Below are positions 34,009-43,659 of a DNA stretch of 64,000 bases, in pieces; positions within the stretch are counted from its first letter, which is position 1, and the number at the start of each line of letters is the position of its first letter. Source of the stretch: Flavobacteriaceae bacterium CG2_30_31_66 (GTDB lineage: Bacteria > Bacteroidota > Bacteroidia > Flavobacteriales > Flavobacteriaceae); the NCBI GenBank assembly GCA_001873065.1, contig MNYM01000038.1, positions 53,435 through 117,434 on the forward strand. The letters run 5' to 3'. The notes under the pieces are model-generated. The model saw nothing but the letters and a program-made list of their open reading frames with translations. It had not been told where the DNA came from and searched no databases. Position numbers and translations under genes: made by a program.

Positions 34009-36513
34009 TTAATTTTTCAAAGGCTTTTCACGATTCATTTCAATCATATCAACATCCATATTTTCAACGCCTAAAAGATGTTTGCTGAAATAATCTGCAT
34101 TCATCCAAAAGAAATATTCTCTTTCTGTAAAGCCATGTCTACTTCCAGGAAATAACATAAAATCAAAACGTTTGTTGGCTTTTATAAACGCACTTACCAT
34201 ACGAATGGTGCCTGTTGGATGCACATTATTATCAACATCACCAGTTGCTAATAAAATTTTTCCTTTTAAATTTTGTGCTAATGTTTGATTTTTGTCAATC
34301 AAATATTTGTATTTGATAGTTCCCTTGTCATCAGCTTCTTCTTTGATTCCATGATGGGTTTCACTCCACCAACTATTATAAACTGTATTATCGTGATTTC
34401 CTGCAGATGAAATCGCTACTTTAAAGAAATCAGGATATACTAACATGGCTGCTGTTGACATAAATCCACCTCCAGAATGTCCGAAAATCCCTACTTTTTC
34501 AATGTCGATAAAATCGTGTTTATCAGCCAATTGTTCAGCTACATATTTTTTATCTGCCAACCCATAATCTCTCAAATTTCCGTAACCAAACGTGTGATAC
34601 CATTTAGAACGATCAGGATGTCCTCCTCTATTTCCAAGCGTAATTACAATAAAACCAACTTGCGCTAATCTATCAGTTCTGTCCATTCCAACTGAAAACG
34701 ATTTGTTTACAGCTTCTGTTTGTGGTCCTGGATATACATATTCAATGATTGGATATTTTTTGATAGAATCAAAATCATAAGGTTTGTACATTACTCCATA
34801 AATATCTGTAATTCCGTCATCAGCTTTCACTTTGAATGGTTCTGGAAATTGATATCCAGCAGCAAATAATTGCGATAAATCTGCTTCTTCTAATTTCATT
34901 ACCAATTTTCCATTAGCATCTCTCAATTCAGATTTTGGAACGGTATTTACTTTGGAAAAATTACTAACAAAATACTGATTTGAATCTGCAATTTCAATGC
35001 TCGAATTGAAATCTCCAGGATTTAATGCTGTTAATCCTGAACCATTTAAGTTGATTTTATACAGATGCAAATAATAAGGATCTTCGTTTGTTGGAATTCC
35101 ATTTGCTGAAAAATATAAGGTGCGCGATTTTTCATCAATTCCTTCAAAAGAATCTACGTGAAAAGGGGCGTTTGTAACTTGATTTTTTAAATTTCCATTA
35201 GAATCGTATAAATAAAAATGTCCCCAACCATCATTTTCAGCCCAAAATAAGATTTCTTGTTCGTTATTGAACAATACAATCGATTTTCCTCGACTTTCAA
35301 TATACACATTTGAGTGTTCTTTGATGATTGTTTTCACTTCGCCAGTTGCAATATCAGCCACATGAACATCCAATCTTTTGCGATCTCTACTCACCGTATT
35401 GAAATAAATTTTTCCTTTTTTTGACAATAATAAAGTAGGATTGTGTTCATCACTTCTTGATGATTTTTTTCTTGGAAATCTATAAATATCTATGGATTGT
35501 TGCGTAGTAGAATCTAACTTAATTTCCATTTTGGATTTGCTAGCCATATCAAAAACAGCCATTTCATTTTTATAAAATTCTTGCTCTCCAGCCATGTGAT
35601 ATTTATAGGTTTCAAGCTCAGGTCTGCCCGTTTTTGTAGCATGAATTACCCATAAATCTTCAATATGTCTTGAATCTGTTCTTGTTGTCACGAATTTTTT
35701 TGAATCATGTGTCCAAAATCCTCCCAAATATTTTCGATCATCTTTTTCTTTGATTTTTTCTTTATCTGTTTTTCCATAAGAACCTCCACCGTAACCAAAA
35801 TTCTCAACTCCATCTTTTGTCCATTGATTTTGAACAATGGTGGTATCTTTTTCATCTTTAACCGCTTTTAGAAAATTTGCTTTGTCCATCCAAAAGATGT
35901 TGTTGTGTTTAGAAAACAACACAATTGAACTATCAGGAGCAATATTTGCCCAATTTTTCCATTTTTCTTCTGGTGTTTTTTCGTTGTCTAAAACTTTCAA
36001 GCCATTTCCTCCTAAAGTATATTCAAAATGATATATTTTCTTTTCTTTTTTTGGAGTTCCTTTCTTCTTTTTATCCTCTTTTTTTGAATCATCTTTCTTA
36101 GTGTCTTCTTCTTTAGCATCTACTTCTTCATTGGAAGTTACTCTAAAACGAATGGCTTTTTCGTCCTTGGTAAAAGTGAAACTAAAACGAGGCAAATGCT
36201 TGGCTTCATAAGGATCTTTAGTGATTTCTGATAACCATTTTGCCATTTTTACATTGTTAAAAAGTGATGTTTTGGTTTTTTTGTCAGCATCAACCAAATA
36301 ATATTTTGAGCCTTCAGAAGCGGTTTTGTATTGATACCAAAAACGATTTCCGTTTTGAAGCCAATTTGGATTTACAGTGGTTGAATGCACCATTTTTGCA
36401 ATATTTTCAGGCGAAAATCTTGAGGCAAGTCTGTAATTTGGTTTGGGAGTTTCTTGCGCAATAACAAACGTTGTAAAAAGCAGGCAAAGAAAAGATAGAA
36501 AATAATTTTTCAT
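34009..36513 (-). CDS. S9-family prolyl oligopeptidase / dipeptidyl peptidase IV-like, exported
   Basis: 834 aa with signal peptide MKNYFLSFLCLLFTTFVIAQ. The long N-terminal beta-propeller (DPPIV_N, up to about residue 550) is followed by the alpha/beta hydrolase peptidase domain. The nucleophile is in GIFGHSGGGFMST, the acid in ATGDVDNNVHP and the His in PGSRHGF. A strongly charged Lys/Glu/Asp stretch occurs near residues 125-155 (DTKKDDSKKEDKKKKG), an unusual insert in the propeller. It probably degrades peptides outside the inner membrane. Confidence 0.93.
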   Translation of the reverse strand: MKNYFLSFLCLLFTTFVIAQETPKPNYRLASRFSPENIAKMVHSTTVNPNWLQNGNRFWYQYKTASEGSKYYLVDADKKTKTSLFNNVKMAKWLSEITKDPYEAKHLPRFSFTFTKDEKAIRFRVTSNEEVDAKEEDTKKDDSKKEDKKKKGTPKKEKKIYHFEYTLGGNGLKVLDNEKTPEEKWKNWANIAPDSSIVLFSKHNNIFWMDKANFLKAVKDEKDTTIVQNQWTKDGVENFGYGGGSYGKTDKEKIKEKDDRKYLGGFWTHDSKKFVTTRTDSRHIEDLWVIHATKTGRPELETYKYHMAGEQEFYKNEMAVFDMASKSKMEIKLDSTTQQSIDIYRFPRKKSSRSDEHNPTLLLSKKGKIYFNTVSRDRKRLDVHVADIATGEVKTIIKEHSNVYIESRGKSIVLFNNEQEILFWAENDGWGHFYLYDSNGNLKNQVTNAPFHVDSFEGIDEKSRTLYFSANGIPTNEDPYYLHLYKINLNGSGLTALNPGDFNSSIEIADSNQYFVSNFSKVNTVPKSELRDANGKLVMKLEEADLSQLFAAGYQFPEPFKVKADDGITDIYGVMYKPYDFDSIKKYPIIEYVYPGPQTEAVNKSFSVGMDRTDRLAQVGFIVITLGNRGGHPDRSKWYHTFGYGNLRDYGLADKKYVAEQLADKHDFIDIEKVGIFGHSGGGFMSTAAMLVYPDFFKVAISSAGNHDNTVYNSWWSETHHGIKEEADDKGTIKYKYLIDKNQTLAQNLKGKILLATGDVDNNVHPTGTIRMVSAFIKANKRFDFMLFPGSRHGFTEREYFFWMNADYFSKHLLGVENMDVDMIEMNREKPLKN

Positions 36514-36617
36514 GAAGGAGAAATGTATTTGAATTAGAATTAAAAAAGTTAAATTTCTTTAAAAGGATTTACATGACAAACTATTACCCCTTTTTTGTTA
36601 AAATTTTAACAATTTCT

Positions 36618-37067
36618 TTAATTTAAATTTCTCCTTTCAATAAAAAATCGTTTTAAAATTTGAGAACAGTCGTTTTCTAAAATTCCACCCAAAACAATTG
36701 TTTTAGGATGTAATGTAGTTTTTAAATGAAGAAATCCTCTTTCAGGTTCAGAAGCTCCGTACACAATTTTGCCAATCTGAGTCCAATAACTTGCTCCCGC
36801 ACACATTTGGCAAGGCTCTAAAGTGACATATAAAATACAGTCTTTTAAATACTTACCTCCTAAAAAATCAGCTGCTGCAGTGAACGCCTGCATTTCTGCA
36901 TGAGCAGTAACATCGTTCAAAGTTTCTGTTAAATTGTGCGCTTTTGCAATAATTTGATTGTTGAAAACGATGATGGCACCAACAGGAACTTCGCCTTTAT
37001 CAAAAGCAATTTCAGCTTCTTGCAAGGCTTTTTTCATAAAATAAACATCATCAAATGGTTGAATCAT
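36618..37067 (-). CDS. tadA: tRNA-adenosine deaminase TadA (nucleoside deaminase)
   Basis: 149 aa from ATG 37067. The frame extends to 37193 but overlaps the dxs start region and is not deaminase-like there. The zinc site is complete: TAHAEMQ with His56 and catalytic Glu58, and PCQMC with Cys86 and Cys89. It deaminates A34 of tRNA-Arg to inosine. Divergent from dxs, with the two start codons 57 bases apart. Confidence 0.92.
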   Translation of the reverse strand: MIQPFDDVYFMKKALQEAEIAFDKGEVPVGAIIVFNNQIIAKAHNLTETLNDVTAHAEMQAFTAAADFLGGKYLKDCILYVTLEPCQMCAGASYWTQIGKIVYGASEPERGFLHLKTTLHPKTIVLGGILENDCSQILKRFFIERRNLN

Positions 37068-37108
37068 TTTTTCTAAAATAAAAAGTAATATTACAAAAAT
37101 TGAAATTG

Positions 37109-37116
37109 TATTTTTG
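37109..37116 (+). promoter_or_regulatory. -7 element before dxs
   Basis: TATTTTTG, full match to TAnnTTTG, 7 bases before the chosen TTG start of dxs. If real, the transcript starts at or within a few bases of the start codon. Confidence 0.45.
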
Positions 37117-37123
37117 CACTGTT

Positions 37124-38884
37124 TTGGAAAACTTATTAAAAAACATATCAAATCCTGTTGATGTAAGAAAATTACATGCTTCTCAATTGCCAATTTTGGC
37201 AGCGGAATTGCGTGAATTTATTATAGATATTGTTGCCACCAAAGAAGGCCATTTAGGCGCAAGTTTGGGTGTTGTTGAACTTACAATTGCCTTGCATTAT
37301 TTGTTTGATACACCTAATGATTTATTAGTTTGGGATGTTGGCCATCAAGCTTATGGGCACAAAATCCTTACAGGAAGAAAAGATATTTTTTTTACCAATA
37401 GACAATTTGGTGGCATTTCAGGATTTCCATCAAGAAAAGAAAGTGAATTTGATGCTTTTGGCGTAGGACATTCTTCAACTTCTATTTCTGCAATTTTAGG
37501 AATGGCAATTGCATCTTCTTTAAAAGGAGCCTCAGAAAAACATCACATTGCAGTGATTGGTGATGCATCCATTGCAAGTGGAATGGCGTTTGAAGCATTG
37601 AATCATGCAGGAGTTTGTGATGCCAATATTTTGATAATTTTGAATGATAATGCTATTGGAATTGATCCTTCTGTGGGCGCTTTGAAAGAATATTTGACTA
37701 AAGTAAAAACAGATAAAAAACTCGCAGCTCAAAATAATATTATCAAAGCTTTGAATTTTGATTATTCTGGTCCAATTGATGGTCATGATTTGCCAAAATT
37801 ATTGTCAGAAATTACCAGATTAAAAGCCGTAAAAGGCCCAAAATTTTTACATGTGATTACCACAAAAGGAAAAGGTTTACAAAGAGCTGAAGAAGACCAA
37901 GTAACGTATCATGCACCTGGAAAATTCGATAAAATTTCAGGCGAACGCATTCCAAAAGAAAAAAGTGTGTTTACAAAATACCAAGATGTTTTTGGAAAAA
38001 CATTGGTTGAATTGGCTACCAAAAACGATAAAATAGTGGCAATTACGCCAGCAATGTTATCAGGAAGCTCCTTGAATTTGATGCTAAAAAATTTTCCAAA
38101 ACGCACTTTTGATGTTGGAATTGCTGAGCAACATGCAGTGACTTTGGCTGCAGGAATGGCAACTCAAGGGTTGATTCCTTTTTGCGCCATTTACTCGACA
38201 TTTTTACAACGTGCTTATGATCAAGTGATTCATGATGTGGCTTTGCAAAATTTGCCTGTTGTTTTTTGTTTGGACAGAGCAGGTTTGGTTGGTGAAGATG
38301 GTGCTACACATCATGGAGTTTTTGATATTGCCTATTTACGTTGCATTCCAAATCTTATTATTGCTGTTCCTAGCAATGAAATAGAATTGCGAAACCTATT
38401 ATTTACCGCTCAAAAAGGCTTGAAAAATCCGATTGCCATTCGGTATCCTAGAGGATTTGGTGCAATTATGGATTGGGAAAAACCATTTTCAGAGATTGAG
38501 ATTGGAAAAGGAATTTGTTTGCAAAAAGGCACAAAAATAGCTGTTCTATCAATAGGAACTATGAGTTCAATTATAGAGCAATCTTTCGAATTTATTAACA
38601 ATAAAGACGAAATTTCTCATTATGATATGCGCTTTGTAAAACCTTTGGATGAAGCATTATTACATGATATTTTCAGAAATCACGAAAAAATAATCACCAT
38701 TGAAGATGGCGTCATTTCTGGTGGATTTGGAAGTGCAGTGTTGGAATTTGCAGCAAAATATCATTACAAAAAAGAGGTCAAAATTTTAGGAATTCCTGAT
38801 TCATTTATTGAGCATGGAAGTGTTTGTGAATTGCAAAATGCTTTGGGTTTGAATCCAAAAAGCGTCTCAAAATACTATAATTGA
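37124..38884 (+). CDS. dxs: 1-deoxy-D-xylulose-5-phosphate synthase (Dxs)
   Basis: First enzyme of the MEP isoprenoid pathway; a thiamine diphosphate enzyme joining pyruvate and glyceraldehyde 3-phosphate. I chose TTG 37124 (586 aa), reading LENLLKNISNPVDVRKL, as in related Dxs proteins. No ATG fits, and the frame above it crosses a -7 box. GHLGASLGVVELTIALHY near 40, GDASIASGMAFEALNHAG with the ThDP/Mg site near 142, and FDVGIAEQHAVTLAAGMA near 330 with catalytic Glu are all present. Shorter than E. coli Dxs (about 620), as usual in Bacteroidota. Confidence 0.94.
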   Translation: MENLLKNISNPVDVRKLHASQLPILAAELREFIIDIVATKEGHLGASLGVVELTIALHYLFDTPNDLLVWDVGHQAYGHKILTGRKDIFFTNRQFGGISGFPSRKESEFDAFGVGHSSTSISAILGMAIASSLKGASEKHHIAVIGDASIASGMAFEALNHAGVCDANILIILNDNAIGIDPSVGALKEYLTKVKTDKKLAAQNNIIKALNFDYSGPIDGHDLPKLLSEITRLKAVKGPKFLHVITTKGKGLQRAEEDQVTYHAPGKFDKISGERIPKEKSVFTKYQDVFGKTLVELATKNDKIVAITPAMLSGSSLNLMLKNFPKRTFDVGIAEQHAVTLAAGMATQGLIPFCAIYSTFLQRAYDQVIHDVALQNLPVVFCLDRAGLVGEDGATHHGVFDIAYLRCIPNLIIAVPSNEIELRNLLFTAQKGLKNPIAIRYPRGFGAIMDWEKPFSEIEIGKGICLQKGTKIAVLSIGTMSSIIEQSFEFINNKDEISHYDMRFVKPLDEALLHDIFRNHEKIITIEDGVISGGFGSAVLEFAAKYHYKKEVKILGIPDSFIEHGSVCELQNALGLNPKSVSKYYN

Positions 38885-38889
38885 TTGCA

Positions 38890-38915
38890 TAAAAAAGCCG
38901 TCAAAAGACGGCTCA
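38890..38915 (-). terminator. Terminator after the small lipoprotein gene
   Basis: AGCCGTC / GACGGCT stem with loop of four A/T bases, followed on the minus strand by TTTTTT. It lies 5 bases past the minus-strand stop; on the plus strand (after dxs) it has no T run. Confidence 0.82.
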
Positions 38916-38919
38916 GTGT

Positions 38920-39342
38920 TTATCTTGGTGTTGTTTCAAAATAATTTTTTTGCTTGATTTTATACAATTCATATTGTTGTTTCCCTGACTTTTTAAATGA
39001 AATTACAATTTCATTTGATTGTATTTCAAAAGGAATCTTTTCATCTGTCCTTTCTCCATCTTTCGGCAAAATAATACTTGCTTGATAGTTAACGGAATCT
39101 TTGACTTTTAAAACAGCATATTTTTCTTTGAAATAAATGCCTAATAATTCTATATCTCTGAGCTCATCAGGATTGGCAAATTCTAGAGTAACCAATGCAA
39201 AACTATTTCCCTCTCGAATTGCAGCAGGCGTAACTTTGTAAAAAGCTTCAAAAGTGAACCTTGAAGTATTTTTAAGTAGAAATTTGTTGCTATTACAGCC
39301 TGTCATAATAAAAATTATTATAAGGAATAGATTTTTCATCAA
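38920..39342 (-). CDS. Hypothetical lipoprotein (140 aa)
   Basis: Signal peptide with lipobox MTGC (Cys16), then about 125 residues of mixed, beta-rich sequence (FTFEAFYKVTPAAI, SFALVTLEFANPDELRDIEL, YQASIILPKDG). I do not recognise a family. It starts 3 bases after the stop of the beta-propeller gene, so the two are surely co-transcribed and may work together. The sequence after the Cys (NSNKF) lacks the acidic/Lys surface-export pattern, so it may face the periplasm. Confidence 0.75.
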   Translation of the reverse strand: MMKNLFLIIIFIMTGCNSNKFLLKNTSRFTFEAFYKVTPAAIREGNSFALVTLEFANPDELRDIELLGIYFKEKYAVLKVKDSVNYQASIILPKDGERTDEKIPFEIQSNEIVISFKKSGKQQYELYKIKQKNYFETTPR

Positions 39343-39345
39343 GAT

Positions 39346-42108
39346 TTAATTTTTGACAAATTTTCTAGAAATTAATTTTTTATTTTCTGAAAGTTGCACA
39401 AAATAAACGCCTCTTTTCAATCTTGAAACATCGATGGTTTTTTCTTTCAAAAATCCTTTCTCAACCTGACTTCCTTTTATATCAGAAATCACATATTTTG
39501 TTTCATTGCTTAAAGCTATTTGATTGCTTGCAAACTTCAATTCGAAAATAGTTGGGTTTGGATACATCACTATTTGAACTTTATTATTGGCAAAATCATC
39601 TGTAGAAAGTGTTGAACCAATTGTAGTTTCATACATGCCATTTCCATGCGTTCCTACCAATAATTTATGATCAGAATGTCTGTAAACCAATCCGCTAACA
39701 ACCGCAAAACCTATGGTATTTGGTGCTTCTAAAATCCAATCTTGATTTACAGGATCAGTTGAACTATACAAACCTCTTGCTGTCCCCACAAAGTATCTCA
39801 ATTGACCGTTGTTCTCAGTAATTGCAGCAGATCTTATAGAGTGGGCACTTAAATTGCGCTCCACTTCTATCCAAGTTGGAATTGGAGCTGTTGCGTTGAT
39901 TGTTAAAAAAATACTTTTTACATTATAATTTGAATAAGTAACCATGATAATATCAGGATTTGTTGGATGAAGAACGATATCTGAGGTATATTGACCATCA
40001 CCGTCTTCAATAACAGGTGGTGTTATTTTGATAGCACTGTTGATATTTTGAACATTTTTAGGATCTTTTAATTTATAGATACTTCCTGACGAACCCCCAA
40101 TATAGAGGAAACTAGTGTTTGCATTATAAACTCCTTTTGAAGTTTCAAAAGCTGTAATCTCTTCACCAAATAGAAATAGACTCCCAAGATCAGTCCATGT
40201 GGTGGTTGAAACATTTAAAGCATCATTTGTTCTTAACACTTTACCCTTACTTGCGTAATAAATCGTGTTTGGATTTTCTACATCCATGTGAAAATACGTC
40301 ACAAATCCACTTGGATAATTCTCATTTGTAGTGGTATTTTTTGGGGTTATATTTTTTGTCAAATTATCCCCATTTCCAGCAAACATTGACCCACTTTGTG
40401 TAGATGCATAAACTCTTAAAGTGCTTGGTCCAGTTCGTGTAACTGCAACAGAAGCCCCGTCTCCACCAAAATAATCTCTCATGGTTGTGAGGTCATTTAT
40501 TTGAAATTCATTTGGATCACTATAGCTTGCACTCAAACCTCCGACCGTAGTTCCATTATCTTGCGCACCTCCAATAACAAAATCACTACCAGCTTCATGT
40601 AACATGTTCACGTGATAATATTGATACGTTTGATAATTATTATTAAGATTTACCCAAGCAACATTAGCGGCAGTTACGTTTAGCGTTTTATGAACTCCTC
40701 CATCAGTACCAGTATATAAAATATTACTATTATTCATATCAAATTTAATGGTGTGTATATCTGCATGATGATCTACACCTCCAAAATTATAGGAGCCGTA
40801 TGATTGATTGTTAGGATATCCACCAATTCTTCTTTCAAACATTACATCTGTAGTAATATTATTAATTTTATAAATATTAGTTCCTCCAATAACTACAAAA
40901 TTTTGATTGTCTGGTTTTACTGAAATTACCAAATCATAGCCGCCTTGGATAGAAAAAGGATCATTTCCAGCACTGTCTTTTGCAACTCCATCCTCATCAG
41001 GTAATTTGTTTGAATAGTTTATCCAAGTTGATGTTGCAGCATTGTATTGCCATAAATCTGCTTCAATTTGAGGGCTTGAAGGAGGATCATTCTCTTTCCC
41101 ATTATTGTAAAGTGCATACACAATATTTTCATTAGAGGGCGCAATTGCCAACGTAATCCTTCCTTGTGCATTCCAACTAGCTGGAGTTGTATTTTTAGCA
41201 ATTTGAGTCCAAGAACCAGTTCCTGTTAAAGATGTCCAAACTCCTCCATTTTCCAGTTCGCCTTGAATAGCTGCATACACTCTTCCTGTTGGTGTGATTT
41301 CTAGATCAGTCCATCCTACATTTCCACCTGGAATCGACAATTCGTCAAAAATATTTACGCCGTTAAATTTTAAAATAGCTCCTGTTGCCGCTATGAATAG
41401 TTCTCCTGTTGTTGGATGTACCTGCAAATCTATGACGTAGTCTAAGTAACTATCAAAAGTAGTGTAAGAGTTGTTGTTTACTGTTGCGGGTATCTGATTC
41501 CAAGTCATACCATTATCAGTCGATTTCCAAATTCCATGACCTCTGTAAGCGGAACCAAGTGAAGCACTGTTTCCTGCCCATTCTCCAGTTCCATAATACC
41601 AGATATTCTGAAAACCAGGTCTTGGATCTTGCGCAATTGCGGTCACATTGTGAATTTCATCATTTGGGGAAACTTTTACCCAAGATTGTCCACCATTTGT
41701 AGTTCTAAACACTCCACTACTAACACCACCAGCCAAAAAAGTATTTCCTGAGACATCAGCAATATCTTGAGCAAAGGCTCTTGTTCTTCCACCTAAATTA
41801 GTAGGACCTCTACTAATAAAAGTATTGGTATTTTTACTCTGATACATCAACGCATTCTCTTTTGCGATTAATGAGTTTTCAAATTCTAATATTTTTTGAT
41901 CTCTAGGAATTTCTCCGGTTGCAGGATCTTTTTGCATATTTAAATCGTGAAGAAATCTCTCAAAAGTAGCTTGTCTTTTTTCTTCTAATGTTTTCTTTTT
42001 CTTAATAAAATTGAAACTTTCTTCTTGATTTGAATCATTTTTGTCTTTTTGACAAGATGATACAATTATTAAAAAGCACAGAAAGAGGTGTTGTAATATT
42101 TTTTTCAT
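39346..42108 (-). CDS. Surface beta-propeller protein (sortilin/BNR-like) with lipobox and T9SS C-terminal domain
   Basis: 920 aa. The N-terminus MKKILQHLFLCFLIIVSSC ends in a lipobox, and CQKDKND follows, close to the QKD-type surface-lipoprotein export signal of Flavobacteriia. The main body carries Asp-box repeats (RTTNGGQSW, KSTDNGMTW), typical of sortilin/VPS10-like or exo-sialidase-type propellers; a catalytic set is not evident. The last 85 residues (MYPNPTIFELKF to RGVYFVQLSENKKLISRKFVK) are a type A T9SS sorting domain. Having both signals is odd. Adhesion or binding at the surface is likelier than hydrolysis. Confidence 0.85.
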   Translation of the reverse strand: MKKILQHLFLCFLIIVSSCQKDKNDSNQEESFNFIKKKKTLEEKRQATFERFLHDLNMQKDPATGEIPRDQKILEFENSLIAKENALMYQSKNTNTFISRGPTNLGGRTRAFAQDIADVSGNTFLAGGVSSGVFRTTNGGQSWVKVSPNDEIHNVTAIAQDPRPGFQNIWYYGTGEWAGNSASLGSAYRGHGIWKSTDNGMTWNQIPATVNNNSYTTFDSYLDYVIDLQVHPTTGELFIAATGAILKFNGVNIFDELSIPGGNVGWTDLEITPTGRVYAAIQGELENGGVWTSLTGTGSWTQIAKNTTPASWNAQGRITLAIAPSNENIVYALYNNGKENDPPSSPQIEADLWQYNAATSTWINYSNKLPDEDGVAKDSAGNDPFSIQGGYDLVISVKPDNQNFVVIGGTNIYKINNITTDVMFERRIGGYPNNQSYGSYNFGGVDHHADIHTIKFDMNNSNILYTGTDGGVHKTLNVTAANVAWVNLNNNYQTYQYYHVNMLHEAGSDFVIGGAQDNGTTVGGLSASYSDPNEFQINDLTTMRDYFGGDGASVAVTRTGPSTLRVYASTQSGSMFAGNGDNLTKNITPKNTTTNENYPSGFVTYFHMDVENPNTIYYASKGKVLRTNDALNVSTTTWTDLGSLFLFGEEITAFETSKGVYNANTSFLYIGGSSGSIYKLKDPKNVQNINSAIKITPPVIEDGDGQYTSDIVLHPTNPDIIMVTYSNYNVKSIFLTINATAPIPTWIEVERNLSAHSIRSAAITENNGQLRYFVGTARGLYSSTDPVNQDWILEAPNTIGFAVVSGLVYRHSDHKLLVGTHGNGMYETTIGSTLSTDDFANNKVQIVMYPNPTIFELKFASNQIALSNETKYVISDIKGSQVEKGFLKEKTIDVSRLKRGVYFVQLSENKKLISRKFVKN

Positions 42109-42169
42109 GGTGGTTTTTGAAGAATTAATTTTTTAAATTTTTGCTAAAAATAAGGAATATACTTTTCAA

Positions 42170-43507
42170 TTAAATACTATTTCCTGTTAATTTTTTGTGT
42201 ATACTAATAGCAAAACCATCAGACATTCCAGACACATAGCTGCAAATACTCATGATTCTTTGATATAAAGTGGCTGATTTCACTTGATATTCTTCAGGTA
42301 ACAGCCTCAATATCAATGAATCAAAATTAGATGGAGTTCCATTATAATGATTGTTTACTGCATTGATAAAAACATCTAACATGTCTGCAATAATTCTGTA
42401 GCCAGCAACTTCTTTTTCCACAACTTCTTTACTTTGGTATATTTTTGAAACACTAATTTTGATAATGTCGTTAATTTGTGCTTCGTATTTACACCTGTCA
42501 AGTAATGAGCGTTCAAAATCTCCTGCCAATATTTTTTCTTCATTTGCCAGAAAAATAGCTACTGCTTCATTGATTAAAACGCCAATTGACAGGGCTCGCA
42601 AATAACTTACTCTATCTTTTTTATGCTGTAATGAATGGTATTTTTTGATGTCAATAGTGTCTTTTACCAATTTTATTTGATATTCCAACGCGAATTCTTC
42701 TTCAATCAAACCCAAATTGATGCCGTCTTCAAAATCAATAATGGTATAGCAAATGTCATCTGCAGCTTCTACCAAATACGCTAAAGGATGTCTGAAAAAA
42801 GAAACATTTTCTGTTGATTTTTTTGTCATTCCTAAATCAGTAACGACTTCTAAAAAGGCTTCCTTTTCTGATTGAAAAAATCCGTATTTTTTATCTACAA
42901 TGTGATTTGTTGGTTTTTTGGGCAAACTTTCTTTGGGATATTTTAAGAATGCGCCCAAAGTTGCATAACTCAAACGCAAACCTCCAGAAATTCCTTCTCT
43001 AGATTCTGTCAAGATTTTAAAACCGTTGGCATTTCCTTCAAAATCTATCAAATCTTGGTATTCTTTTGCTGTTAATTGGTCTTTGTATTTTGCGCCATTT
43101 CCAGACTTAAAATATTCGCCAATCGCTTTTTCTCCTGAATGTCCAAAAGGCGGATTTCCAATGTCATGCATCACAGAAGCTGCTGCAACTATGGCTCCAA
43201 AATCGTTGAAAGTGTAGCCCAAATCAACCAAATTTAGATGACGTTCTAACAATACTTTTCCTACTCTTCTTCCTAAAGTTCTGCCAACTACAGACACTTC
43301 TAAACTATGCGTTAAACGCGTGTGTACAAAATCGGTTTCAGAAAGTGGAATTACCTGAGTTTTATCTTGCAAACTTCTAAATTCAGATGAAAATATAATT
43401 CTGTCAAAATCTACATCAAAGCCCAAACGTGTTTCGTCTTGGGCAATTCTTGCTCTTTTTTCAGTATCACCAAATCGTTTTAAAGAAAGGAGTTGTTCCC
43501 AGTTCAT
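42170..43507 (-). CDS. dgt: dGTPase (deoxyguanosine triphosphate triphosphohydrolase)
   Basis: 445 aa HD-domain enzyme that cuts dGTP to deoxyguanosine and triphosphate, controlling the dNTP pool. RLTHSLEVSVVGRTLGR near residue 63-79 and VMHDIGNPPFGHSGE near 113-127 carry the HD metal ligands. RDEXRLGFDVDFDRI-type N-terminal sequence (QDETRLGFDVDFDRI) is typical of dGTPases. It lies downstream of nrdB-nrdA on the same strand after a gap of about 150 bases with two hairpins. Confidence 0.93.
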   Translation of the reverse strand: MNWEQLLSLKRFGDTEKRARIAQDETRLGFDVDFDRIIFSSEFRSLQDKTQVIPLSETDFVHTRLTHSLEVSVVGRTLGRRVGKVLLERHLNLVDLGYTFNDFGAIVAAASVMHDIGNPPFGHSGEKAIGEYFKSGNGAKYKDQLTAKEYQDLIDFEGNANGFKILTESREGISGGLRLSYATLGAFLKYPKESLPKKPTNHIVDKKYGFFQSEKEAFLEVVTDLGMTKKSTENVSFFRHPLAYLVEAADDICYTIIDFEDGINLGLIEEEFALEYQIKLVKDTIDIKKYHSLQHKKDRVSYLRALSIGVLINEAVAIFLANEEKILAGDFERSLLDRCKYEAQINDIIKISVSKIYQSKEVVEKEVAGYRIIADMLDVFINAVNNHYNGTPSNFDSLILRLLPEEYQVKSATLYQRIMSICSYVSGMSDGFAISIHKKLTGNSI

Positions 43508-43556
43508 ATTTTTGCTGAATTTAGTATTGTAGCTATTTTAAAATTTCGAAAATATA

Positions 43557-43588
43557 AAAAAGAGAAACAATACTGCTTCTCTTTTTTA
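43557..43588 (-). terminator. Hairpin between nrdA and dgt
   Basis: AAAAAGAGA / TCTCTTTTT 9-bp stem, 12-base loop. T-rich on both outer sides. A probable intrinsic terminator or attenuator for the nrd transcript before dgt. Confidence 0.6.
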
Positions 43589-43626
43589 TTTCTTAAATAT
43601 TGTTAATGGTTTTTAAACAAATTCAG

Positions 43627-43659
43627 AATGACAATTTTTCGTTCAGAAAAATTGTCATT
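43627..43659 (-). terminator. Long hairpin at the nrdA stop codon
   Basis: Perfect 14-bp stem AATGACAATTTTTC / GAAAAATTGTCATT with loop GTTCA, overlapping the last base of the nrdA stop codon. The T run after it on the minus strand is weak, so it may protect the mRNA 3' end rather than terminate. Confidence 0.65.
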
